Below, piece after piece: positions 8,167-16,037 of a stretch of DNA of 64,000 nucleotides (the stretch's first letter is position 1; every line of letters starts with the position of its first letter). The position numbers were made by a program, and so were the translations under genes. This stretch comes from Bacteroidales bacterium. Lineage in GTDB: Bacteria; Bacteroidota; Bacteroidia; Bacteroidales; F082. Location of the stretch: NCBI GenBank assembly GCA_017461665.1, contig JAFTXI010000009.1:1-64000 (forward strand). The letters run 5' to 3'. Below the pieces are notes generated by a model. That model did not search any database and was not told where the DNA came from. It saw only the letters and a program-made list of their open reading frames with translations.

Positions 8167-10152
8167 ATGACTATGGAAAATTATAATTTAACCGAAACAG
8201 ATTTAAGATATTTGCGTTTGCTCGCCAAATCTTTTCCTTCTATTGCTTCTGCAAGTACAGAAATAATTAATCTCGAGGCAATCCTCAACCTTCCCAAAGG
8301 CACGGAACATTTCCTTTCGGATATTCATGGCGAATATGAAGCTTTCCAACACGTCTTGAAGAACGCTTCCGGATCTATCAAACGAAAGGTCAACGACGTA
8401 TTTGGCACTTCACTTCGCGAAGCAGAGAAAAGAGACCTTTGCACTCTTATCTATTATCCTAAAGAAAAACTCCGCATAATAAAAAAAGAAGAGACCAACA
8501 TCAACGAATGGTACATGATAACCTTAAACCAATTGATCAAAGTCTGCCAAGTTGTATCGTCAAAATACACACGTTCCAAGGTTCGTAAAGCACTTCCAAA
8601 AGAGTTCGCCTACATCATTGAAGAGTTGCTTCACGAGACACATGAAGGAAACAAACGCGGCTATTTCAACCAGATTATCTCAACTATAATATCCACAAAA
8701 CGCGCTGATGAATTCATCATCGCCATGTGTAACCTCATTCAACAGCTTGCTATTGACAGCCTTCATCTCGTAGGCGACATTTACGACAGAGGTCAGGGCG
8801 CTCATATCATTCTTGACACATTATGTACTTATCATAATGTCGATGTTCAATGGGGAAATCACGACCTTTTATGGATGGGAGCCTTTGCCGGCAACAATGC
8901 AAGTATCGCAACGGTAGTTCGTCAGTCGCTACGATATGCTACCCTTGAAACTCTCGAAGATGGTTACGGTATCAATATGCTTCCTCTCGCCACCTTCGCA
9001 ATGGAAGTCTATAAAGACGACCCTGTTGAAGTCTATGCGCCAAAGATGAAACTTGTTCCAGACCGTTACTCTCAGAAAGAGCAGCGTCTCATAGCACAAA
9101 TGCATAAGGCAATAACCATCATACAATGGAAATGTGAAGCAGAATTAATTGACCGAAACACGGAATATAACATGGCGGACAGAAAGCTACTCCATCTGAT
9201 TGACTTCGAGCGCGGAGTAGTAAAAATCGATGACGTTGAATACGAACTTTTAGACAAATCATTCCCAACTATCAATCCGTCAGACCCTTATACATTGACC
9301 GATGAAGAACAAAACATCATCAACCTTCTTCACGCATCCTTCGTCAATAGCGAGAAACTCAAGAAACATATATATTTCTTACTGCAAAAAGGCTCATTCT
9401 ATCTGGCAAGAAACAACAACCTCATGTTCCATGCTTCAATCCCTCTAAATGAGGACGGTACATTTAAGAAAGTTAAGATTATGGATGAGTATTATTCTGG
9501 TAAAAACCTTCTTGACCGTTTGGATTCTCTGGTTCAATTGGCTTGTAGAAAATCGAGTGAAATATCTGAAGAGAAACAATACGCCATTGATTATATGTGG
9601 TACTTATGGTGTGGCGCAGACTCTCCATCATTCGACAAGGCAAAGATGGCGACATTTGAGCGCTACTTAACTACAGACAAAGAAGTGCAGAAAGAGACAA
9701 AAGGCTACTACTATCAATTACAAAATGATGAGAATGTATGCATTAACATCCTTAAAGAATTTGGCATTGAAGGAGAAGGATGTCACATCATCAATGGTCA
9801 CGTACCTGTAAAAATAAAGAAAGGAGAAAATCCTGTCCGTGCCAATGGCAAGCTTCTTGTTATTGACGGAGGATTCTCGAAAGCATATCATTCAGAGACC
9901 GGGATTGCTGGTTACACATTGGTTTACAACTCTATCGGCATGCAATTAGTGCAACACGAGCCTTTTGAATCCACACAGAAAGCCATCGAAGAAGGATTGG
10001 ACATCATCTCTAACACTGTGCTTTCTGAGCATAACACAGAGCGTCTTCTTGTGAAAGACACCGATAAAGGAAAAGAAATGAAACGAAATATCGAGGAGCT
10101 TCACAAACTCCTTATCGCATACCGCACTGCCTTAATAAGAGAAAACAGTTAA
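8167..10152 (+). CDS. fbp: Fructose-1,6-bisphosphatase, class III
   Basis: A 661-residue protein of the Firmicutes/Bacteroidetes-type FBPase. It hydrolyses fructose 1,6-bisphosphate to fructose 6-phosphate in gluconeogenesis. The calcineurin-like metallophosphatase motifs are all present: SDIHGEYEAF, VGDIYDRGQGA, WGNHDLLWMGA and IINGHVPVK. The large class-specific insertion and C-terminal helices are also there, and length is typical. Either MTMENY (8167) or MENYNL (8173) could be the start. It is cytosolic and monocistronic between two terminators. Confidence 0.93.
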   Translation: MTMENYNLTETDLRYLRLLAKSFPSIASASTEIINLEAILNLPKGTEHFLSDIHGEYEAFQHVLKNASGSIKRKVNDVFGTSLREAEKRDLCTLIYYPKEKLRIIKKEETNINEWYMITLNQLIKVCQVVSSKYTRSKVRKALPKEFAYIIEELLHETHEGNKRGYFNQIISTIISTKRADEFIIAMCNLIQQLAIDSLHLVGDIYDRGQGAHIILDTLCTYHNVDVQWGNHDLLWMGAFAGNNASIATVVRQSLRYATLETLEDGYGINMLPLATFAMEVYKDDPVEVYAPKMKLVPDRYSQKEQRLIAQMHKAITIIQWKCEAELIDRNTEYNMADRKLLHLIDFERGVVKIDDVEYELLDKSFPTINPSDPYTLTDEEQNIINLLHASFVNSEKLKKHIYFLLQKGSFYLARNNNLMFHASIPLNEDGTFKKVKIMDEYYSGKNLLDRLDSLVQLACRKSSEISEEKQYAIDYMWYLWCGADSPSFDKAKMATFERYLTTDKEVQKETKGYYYQLQNDENVCINILKEFGIEGEGCHIINGHVPVKIKKGENPVRANGKLLVIDGGFSKAYHSETGIAGYTLVYNSIGMQLVQHEPFESTQKAIEEGLDIISNTVLSEHNTERLLVKDTDKGKEMKRNIEELHKLLIAYRTALIRENS

Positions 10153-10165
10153 AGTTTCTATGTAC

Positions 10166-10203
10166 AAAAAGCCTTATATACCAATTGAATATAAGGCTTT
10201 TAT
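10166..10203. terminator. Bidirectional terminator between fbp and the Fe-S protein gene
   Basis: A perfect 12-bp stem (arms 10168-10179 and 10189-10200, AAAGCCTTATAT / ATATAAGGCTTT) with A/T runs at both ends serves these convergent genes. Confidence 0.85.
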
Positions 10204-10208
10204 TATGT

Positions 10209-10931
10209 TCAAATCCCTTGCGCTAAAACATCTGCGATGTGAACAACCTGAATATCAAACTTCTGTTTCTTTATGCAACTATCCAATTGCATGAGGCACG
10301 AGATGTCGTTTGTTACAATATATTCCGCTCCGCTTGACATCGCGTCTTTGATTTTTCTTTCCGCCATCGCCACAGAGATAGCCTCATGCTGAATTGAGAA
10401 AAATCCCGAACCAAAGCCACAACAAAACTCCGGATATTTCATCTCAACCAATTCAAGACCTTTGACTTTCGAAAGCAAAATCCTTCCTTCGTCTTTAAGT
10501 CCAAGCTCGCGCAGGGAACAACAAGTATCTTGATAAACGACCTTATGATTAAACTCCGCGCCGAAGTCGGTGATGTTAATTTTATTAACAAGAAAATCTG
10601 TCAGTTCGTAAATATTGGAAACCAAGCGTTTAAATTCAAGATGCGAGGCTGTGTTATAAAACAGCTCTTTGTAGTAAGTCTTTATATATCCGATACATGA
10701 GGCGCTCACACCCACGACAGGTCTATCATTGGGAAAATCGCGTAGAAACTTCTCTCCCAACATCTTAGCCTCTTCAACAAAACCACTCTTAAAAGCGAAC
10801 TTACCACAGCATGTCTGCTCCGGATTATACTCGACCGTCACTGCAGCAGCGTCCAAAATCTTCATAACATTCTTAGCTGTCCCCGGATAAAACTGATCCA
10901 TCACGCAGGAAATAAAAAGGTCGATAGTCAT
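10209..10931 (-). CDS. LutA/YkgE-type (Fe-S)-binding cysteine-rich domain protein
   Basis: Two CCG-type cysteine-rich domains in 240 residues: CCGKFAFKSGF with CIGY, and TCCSLRELGL with CCGFGSGFF and a final SCL. This is the architecture of LutA and heterodisulfide-reductase-like subunits that bind an Fe-S centre. In LutABC it takes part in L-lactate oxidation, but no lutB or lutC gene is adjacent, so the name is given only at family level. A -7 box (TATCTTTG, minus strand, 10979-10986) lies upstream. Partners may be encoded elsewhere. Confidence 0.8.
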   Translation of the reverse strand: MTIDLFISCVMDQFYPGTAKNVMKILDAAAVTVEYNPEQTCCGKFAFKSGFVEEAKMLGEKFLRDFPNDRPVVGVSASCIGYIKTYYKELFYNTASHLEFKRLVSNIYELTDFLVNKINITDFGAEFNHKVVYQDTCCSLRELGLKDEGRILLSKVKGLELVEMKYPEFCCGFGSGFFSIQHEAISVAMAERKIKDAMSSGAEYIVTNDISCLMQLDSCIKKQKFDIQVVHIADVLAQGI

Positions 10932-10995
10932 ATTCGCAAAATTTAGAATGTTTTGTTAAAATATTTTAAGATTATCTGCAAAGATAGTAAAAGTC

Positions 10996-11104
10996 AACAG
11001 ACAACAGACAACAGGCAACAGATTTTTTAATTCATAATGCACAATTATAGTTCTTACCAATTCTTAATTCTAATTATGGATTACAAATTAAGCATTATGA
11101 ATTA
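10996..11104. repeat. Heptamer repeats and a 13-bp inverted repeat
   Basis: 10996-11020 holds ACAACAG-type 7-bp units. A perfect 13-bp inverted repeat (TAATTCATAATGC at 11028-11040, complement at 11092-11104) follows, with AATTCTTAATTC-type units in its loop. No gene is visible. Confidence 0.6.
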
Positions 11105-11108
11105 TTTT

Positions 11109-11277
11109 GGGCGTTCCGGCAGAGCCGTCGGGCTTTCCGCTATATCTTTTCTCGCTCTCCCCGCTCTCGGTCGTTGAGCTTGTCGAAACGCCGGTCACTT
11201 CGGCAGGCTCAGTGACCCGTCCCCGCTCCGGCTCCCATAGAAGCTACAAAAGGATGCCGCTCCAATCCCTAACGCTT
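11109..11277. repeat. Composite GC-rich palindromic element
   Basis: A GC-rich island in AT-rich DNA. It begins GCGTTCCGGC and ends CCCTAACGC. Internal landmarks are TCGGGCTTTCCGCTATATC and AAAAGGATGCCGCTCC, a motif pair I recall as widespread in Bacteroidetes intergenic regions. Nested inside is a 19-bp inverted repeat (11169-11187 with 11199-11217, 15 of 19 identical plus wobble pairs) of the GAGCTTGTCGAA / TTCGGCAGGCTC type. The frame that reads through it is not a credible protein. Confidence 0.6.
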
Positions 11278-11303
11278 TGGACGAATCTCAAAAATTTAGA
11301 ACT

Positions 11304-12830
11304 TCAAGAATAATTTTGAGATTCTGAGGTTTTGAGATTCTGAGGTTTAACTGTAAATTCTTCAAAAAATCCTGGATATGATTTTGAAACGACTTCCGTG
11401 TTTTCCATTGAAATCGCTCCTATGTTCGTAGAAAGAATCGACAATGCCATCGCAATACGATGATCGCCGTAATTGTTAAAAACTATTGGGTTTTCTTCGG
11501 TAAAATATGGCAATTCATCAGGACAAAACATCTTCAATTCATCATCTGATACATCTTCGAACGAAATGTTAATTTTTCTTAATTCATTCATCATCGCCTT
11601 CTTCCTATCCGACTCTTTGATTGAAAGATTTTTCAATCCTGTGAAAGTAGAATCGAGTTTTAACCCAGCACAAGTAGCAATGACAGCAGGAAACAAATCG
11701 GGACAATTTTTGAAATTGAAAGTTGGAAGTTGAGAATTGAAAGTTGCTGTTGTCTGTTGTCTGTTGTCTGTTGTCTTTCTAATTAAAACTCCATCTTTTA
11801 CTGCAATTGTCTCAACTCCAATTTCTTTAAACATCTTCATCGCTGCGGCATCAGCTTGCAATGAGTTTATATTAAGATTTTTTAACAAAACTTCCGAATT
11901 GTCTGAAAGAGCAATAATTTCGTACCAAAAGTCAGCAGCGCTCCAATCAGGTTCAATTGTGATGTTATCAACATTATAGATTCCAGATTTTACTGTTATG
12001 TCCCTTTCATTTCTAACGACATCAATACCACATTGTCTCATCACATTGACAGTCATGTCGATATAAGGCAGGGAAGAAATATTCCCTGTGAGATGTAATT
12101 CAAGACCATTTTCAAACAGAGGTGCTGCCAACAACAAAGACGATGCAAACTGACTACTCTGCTCAGCACTTATTTCCAATCTCCACGGATCTCGGGTATC
12201 GCGAGTATATATAAATCTGCGTAAATCTGTGGTATCTGTGGTATCTACGGGAGACTTAATCAAAATTGGCGGATATCCTTCTTTTTCTGTGTATTCTATT
12301 GAAACGCCAAGACTTCGCAAAGCATCGACCAATGAATCAATCGGACGCTGCTTCATCCTGTCGCTGCCCGTTAATAAGACACCAAGTCGCTGAGTCACCA
12401 AGTCACCGAATCGCTGAGGTTTTTCTTCGTTAATTGTAAATTGGTCATTGTCAATTGTAAATTGCACAGCTACCGCCGTCATCAAAAAACGAAAAACTGT
12501 TCCGGCATTGGCGCAATCTAAAGTCAACGGACAACAGTCGGCGGACAACAGACTTTGTCCATTATTATGTATATTTATTTTCTCTAAAAGATTTTTAAGA
12601 AGAATCGTATCGTCGGAAGTTGATAAGGAAGTCACCGAGTCACCGAGTCTCCATGTCTCTAAGTTATTTGGTTTCTTATCTTTTGAGTTTTTGAGTTTTT
12701 GAGTTTTTGAGTTTTTATTCTTCTGAATTTCAGAATAAAAATGTATCATCAAAGCGCGGTTGCTTTCGCTCTTGCTCAAAGGTAAAACCACTTCAGGAGG
12801 AAGTACAATATTTTGAGTAAAAATTAACAT
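11304..12830 (-). CDS. aroA: 3-phosphoshikimate 1-carboxyvinyltransferase (EPSP synthase) with in-frame repeat insertions
   Basis: Catalyses the sixth shikimate step, joining PEP to shikimate 3-phosphate. Key motifs are intact: KSESNR (20-25), NAGTVFR (108-114), SSQ (225-227), IKESDR and DHRIAM (456-461). Length is 508 residues against about 420-440 for the family. The excess lies in low-complexity stretches encoded by the same 7-8 bp repeats that fill intergenic DNA: residues about 36-53, 56-67, 93-104, 122-135, 138-153, 195-214, 352-373 and the last 14. The frame is open throughout, so the enzyme may still work. It starts one base after the aroB stop (operon). Confidence 0.9.
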   Translation of the reverse strand: MLIFTQNIVLPPEVVLPLSKSESNRALMIHFYSEIQKNKNSKTQKLKNSKDKKPNNLETWRLGDSVTSLSTSDDTILLKNLLEKINIHNNGQSLLSADCCPLTLDCANAGTVFRFLMTAVAVQFTIDNDQFTINEEKPQRFGDLVTQRLGVLLTGSDRMKQRPIDSLVDALRSLGVSIEYTEKEGYPPILIKSPVDTTDTTDLRRFIYTRDTRDPWRLEISAEQSSQFASSLLLAAPLFENGLELHLTGNISSLPYIDMTVNVMRQCGIDVVRNERDITVKSGIYNVDNITIEPDWSAADFWYEIIALSDNSEVLLKNLNINSLQADAAAMKMFKEIGVETIAVKDGVLIRKTTDNRQQTTATFNSQLPTFNFKNCPDLFPAVIATCAGLKLDSTFTGLKNLSIKESDRKKAMMNELRKINISFEDVSDDELKMFCPDELPYFTEENPIVFNNYGDHRIAMALSILSTNIGAISMENTEVVSKSYPGFFEEFTVKPQNLKTSESQNYS

Positions 12831-13838
12831 TTATTCAGAAAATTTATCTTTCAAAATAAAAATCGCTTCCTTAATATCATCGACACTTACTTCAACATCA
12901 ATCTGCGGTTTTTCCGGTGCAGAAATCAGGACGAAACGCGGACTTCCATTTTTATTTTTCTTGTCGTGAGAGATGTATGAAAATATCGACTCAACATCAA
13001 AATCTTTAAGATTCAATATATTAAGATTACCTTTAAACCACATCTCGTAGAAGAATAGCCACTGACTATCCAAACCGCAATATTTCACTGAAAGATATAA
13101 TGCGGAATACATTCCAAGTGCAACGGCTTCTCCGTGAGTGAGATAATTCTCCTTATCCAAATAATAAGATTCCAAAGCATGACCGACAGTATGACCGAAG
13201 TTCAACATCTTACGAAGACCGGATTCTTTGAAATCCATATTCACGACATCGTTTTTTATTGTTGCAGCTTTTTCTATGTAACTCAGATAATTATCGGAAT
13301 CCAGATCCAAGAATGAATCATCGGCGATGAACGCATATTTCATCATTTCCGCAAGTCCCGACTTAATATCTCTTTCGTTAAGAGTTTTTAAGAATTGAGG
13401 ATTTATTATCACGGATTCAGCTTCTGCAAACGTCCCGATTTGATTTTTATAATTGTTAAAATTTATTCCGTTTTTCCCACCAATAGAAGCGTCAACCATC
13501 GCGAGTAAAGTCGTTGGCACGTTGATGAAATCTATTCCTCTTTTGAAGCAAGAAGCCGCGAAACCTCCGATATCGGAAATTGTTCCACCGCCAAGGTTTA
13601 ACAGAAGAGAATCACGACTGGCATTACCTTCAAGAAGTCGATTCCATATAAAGTTGACAGTATCAATATTCTTATTCTCCTCACCTGCCGGAATTATGAT
13701 TTTTTTATACGGCAGAGATGCCAACATGGAGGAATATATTTTACTGATATTCTCGTCGGTGAGAATGAAAATGTTATCGTATCCCACCATCAACGACTCC
13801 AACTGTGCAGAAGCATTATTTCCAAAAATGATATTCAT
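12831..13838 (-). CDS. aroB: 3-dehydroquinate synthase
   Basis: A 335-residue NAD- and metal-dependent enzyme forming dehydroquinate from DAHP, the second shikimate step. Seen: GEENKN, GGGTISDIGGFAAS, PTTLLAMVDASIGGKNGIN, LNFGHTVGHALE with the metal-binding histidines, and HGEAVALGM. Length is normal to slightly short. It precedes aroA with no gap. TATCTTTG on the minus strand (13879-13886) is the likely -7 box of the aroB-aroA operon. No repeat insertions are seen, in contrast with aroA. Confidence 0.95.
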   Translation of the reverse strand: MNIIFGNNASAQLESLMVGYDNIFILTDENISKIYSSMLASLPYKKIIIPAGEENKNIDTVNFIWNRLLEGNASRDSLLLNLGGGTISDIGGFAASCFKRGIDFINVPTTLLAMVDASIGGKNGINFNNYKNQIGTFAEAESVIINPQFLKTLNERDIKSGLAEMMKYAFIADDSFLDLDSDNYLSYIEKAATIKNDVVNMDFKESGLRKMLNFGHTVGHALESYYLDKENYLTHGEAVALGMYSALYLSVKYCGLDSQWLFFYEMWFKGNLNILNLKDFDVESIFSYISHDKKNKNGSPRFVLISAPEKPQIDVEVSVDDIKEAIFILKDKFSE

Positions 13839-13878
13839 CGTTAATTCAAGAAAATAGACTTGTTAAAAATTCATTTCA

Positions 13879-13886
13879 CAAAGATA
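13879..13886 (-). promoter_or_regulatory. -7 box (TATCTTTG) of the aroBA operon
   Basis: Matches TAnnTTTG on the minus strand, about 40 nt before the aroB ATG. No clear TTTG -33 element was seen at the right spacing. Confidence 0.45.
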
Positions 13887-13929
13887 GAAAGAAAAAACTT
13901 TACTTCAGCAGTTTTAACAATTATTAACT

Positions 13930-14136
13930 TTGGGAAGAGAGTTCAAACTTGACACGAACTTGACACGAACTTGATACGACTGTGACAGGAAGGAGATTTC
14001 CTACGAATGGGCACGTATAATTGACACGGAGGTCTTTATGTGTGCTTTATTTTTTTTAATATAAATAACACATCTTCCCTACTTTCATTAACATCATGTT
14101 AAAAATTGTTAAAATCGAAACATTTCCTTTGTAAAT
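13930..14136. repeat. Gap between aroB and fic with 11-bp repeats
   Basis: 13945-13985 contains about three units of CTTGACACGAA (period 11), related to the CACGAATT-type repeats at 15820 and 30255. The rest of the gap is AT-rich with no credible gene. Confidence 0.5.
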
Positions 14137-14168
14137 ATTTGACAAAAGAGATTGTTTGTTGTAGTTTT
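14137..14168 (+). promoter_or_regulatory. Promoter for the Fic gene
   Basis: TTTG (14137-14140) and TAGTTTTG (14161-14168) separated by 20 nt fit the Bacteroidetes consensus. A second -7-like box, TATATTTG at 14239-14246, lies nearer the gene. Confidence 0.5.
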
Positions 14169-14291
14169 GTAATCATAAATAAATAATAAGATTTATGCTA
14201 TTTTTCTTCCAACACATTAGAATGCGGTGAAAATTGATTATATTTGCCGTATAATTTGCGGTGATTAAACAAATAATTACAATATAAAACG

Positions 14292-15395
14292 ATGAATATG
14301 TACATCTGGCAAAAAAAGGAATGGCCTAAGTTTAGTTGGGACGAACTATTGATAGCAAACAAATTAACCCATGTAAGACATGAACAAGGACGTATGCTTG
14401 GTATGATGAGTACTTTAGGGTTTGATGTAAAAAACACAACAATACTCGACTCTATGACAGATGATATTATGATGTCATCGGAAATAGAAGGCATCTCATT
14501 AAACATCAATGATGTTCGTTCATCAGTTGCATGGCAATTAGGCATTGAAAATATCGGCTTACCTGTTTCTGACAGATATGTAGAAGGTGTTGTTGAGGTG
14601 ATGTTTGATGCAGTTCACAAATATCAAGAAAAACTGACAAAGGAACGTTTGTTCGCTTGGCATACAGCTCTATTTCCACGAACAAATTCATTACACCATA
14701 TTACAGTTGGACATTGGCGTCAAAGCGAGGCTCCTATGCAAGTAATTTCCGGACGATATGGCAATGAAATAATTCATTATGAAGCTCCTCCATCTGCTGA
14801 TGTACCGCAGATGATGACTGTATTTATTGAATGGTTACATAAAGATCATCAAATAGATCCGATACTTGTTGCGGCAATAGCGCATCTATGGTTTGTCACT
14901 ATTCATCCTTTCAGTGATGGCAATGGTCGTCTGTCTCGTACAATAATGGATATGTTGTTGGCAAAAGCAGATAAAACACCACATCGTTTTTATAGTATGT
15001 CGGCTGCGATAGCCCGTGACAGAAAAAGTTATTATGATATTTTAGAAAAGACCCAGAAAGGCAATCTTGACATAACGGAATGGCTGATATGGTTTTTAGA
15101 ACGATTAGATGATGCAATTCTACGAGCCATGTCACTCACCGATAACATACTAAAAAAATCTGTATTTTGGGAAAACCATCGTCATATTGCGATGAATGAG
15201 CGACAAACAAAGATAGTCAATATGCTTTGGGATGGTTTTGAAGGAAAACTAACATCTGGGAAATGGGCAAAAATAAACAAATGTTCATCAGACACTGCTC
15301 TTCGCGATATTCAAGACCTAATTCAAAAAGGCATTTTGATTAAAAACGATGAAGAAGGTAGAAGTACAAATTATCGTATTGTTAACGATTATTGA
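14292..15395 (+). CDS. Fic family protein (DUF4172 N-terminus), probable AMP transferase
   Basis: A 367-residue protein. The N-terminal DUF4172-like region (MYIWQKKEWPKFSW) carries the inhibitory motif SSEIEG at 62-67 ([S/T]xxxE[G/N]), which blocks ATP binding in class II Fic proteins. The catalytic Fic loop HPFSDGNGRLSR (205-216) is complete, so it should transfer AMP or another nucleotide moiety to a protein target under self-inhibition. A C-terminal winged-helix-like segment (SSDTALRDIQDLIQKGIL) suggests DNA binding or self-regulation. It stands alone with its own promoter and terminator. Confidence 0.88.
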   Translation: MNMYIWQKKEWPKFSWDELLIANKLTHVRHEQGRMLGMMSTLGFDVKNTTILDSMTDDIMMSSEIEGISLNINDVRSSVAWQLGIENIGLPVSDRYVEGVVEVMFDAVHKYQEKLTKERLFAWHTALFPRTNSLHHITVGHWRQSEAPMQVISGRYGNEIIHYEAPPSADVPQMMTVFIEWLHKDHQIDPILVAAIAHLWFVTIHPFSDGNGRLSRTIMDMLLAKADKTPHRFYSMSAAIARDRKSYYDILEKTQKGNLDITEWLIWFLERLDDAILRAMSLTDNILKKSVFWENHRHIAMNERQTKIVNMLWDGFEGKLTSGKWAKINKCSSDTALRDIQDLIQKGILIKNDEEGRSTNYRIVNDY

Positions 15396-15428
15396 CATAG
15401 TATTTAGGTCAGAAATATGTTAATAGAA

Positions 15429-15463
15429 AACCGCCTAATATTGCATTAGACGGTTTCTTTTTA
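15429..15463 (+). terminator. Terminator after fic
   Basis: A 12-bp stem with one wobble pair (15429-15440 with 15446-15457, AACCGCC / GGCGG-type core) and a following T-run. Confidence 0.8.
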
Positions 15464-15473
15464 GATAGATGTT

Positions 15474-15689
15474 TAGGCGATTGTCTCACTTCCGATGTAG
15501 TTGGAGTCTGAGACGAGTGTTCCATCTTCTGAGGTGAATGACAGATAGATATGAACGGTGTCGCCTGTCCGGTCGGCGGGATATTTCACGCTTGTGCCTT
15601 CGTCGCCACGGCATGCTGAATTGATGTCGTAAACGGCTTCCGACTTTGCTGGAGAAACCTCCGAGAATACCTTGTTTAGTAGTTCCCAT
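15474..15689 (-). pseudogene. DUF6266 family remnant (large internal deletion and frameshift)
   Basis: From ATG at 15689 the minus strand reads MGTTKQGILGGFSSKVG, the characteristic start of DUF6266 proteins. Thereafter the meaningful frame is shifted: about 57 residues such as ADRTGDTVHIYLSFTSEDGT and SDSNYIGSETIA, stopping at 15474-15476, match the family's C-terminal beta-sandwich end. DUF6266 proteins are about 200 residues, so most of the middle is gone. The full antisense reading in the ATG frame is arginine-rich nonsense. Confidence 0.65.
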
Positions 15690-16037
15690 GATTTAAAAAA
15701 TTTAGTTCAACAATATTTTATTTTGCGGACTTGGTACGGACTTGGTACGGAGCATGTACGGTCTTAACCTTATAACACTAATATTTTTCTCCACAGATCT
15801 CGGGTATCTCACGGATATTTTTAGTCCACGAATTGGCACGAACTGACACGAATTGGTTTCTTATTGTATAATGCAAGTTTATTGCTTCAAACACCCTATC
15901 GGAACAACATAAATCCCATCTTCGGAGCGGTGTTGGGCACATTCACCGGTTGATATTTCGGTAATTCGACACAAAATCATTCGGTAATTTGGCATTTTTA
16001 ATCAAAATTCGATAGATAAACCAATTCCCCTCCTCTC
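15690..16037. other. Intergenic repeats upstream of the DUF6266 remnant
   Basis: Contains ACTTGGTACGG units (about 15728-15762), a CACAGATCTCGGGTATC segment, and CACGAATTGG-type units (about 15826-15858). The latter two resemble sequences that are in frame inside aroA or near 30240. A 38-codon minus-strand frame (15879-15995) has no recognisable family. Direct repeats of CGGTAATT occur near 15958 and 15981. Confidence 0.45.

Noticed and set aside
11107..11313. Plus-strand frame of 68 codons between the Fe-S gene and aroA
   Set aside because: It reads straight through the composite palindromic element (VVELVETPVTSAGSV); no domain, no ribosome-binding context.
15486..15689. Intact 67-aa arginine-rich protein
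   Set aside because: Only the first 17 residues are meaningful (DUF6266 start); the rest is a shifted reading of the DUF6266 C-terminus.
15879..15995. 38-codon minus-strand frame in the gap before murD
   Set aside because: Too short and without family resemblance; may be chance.
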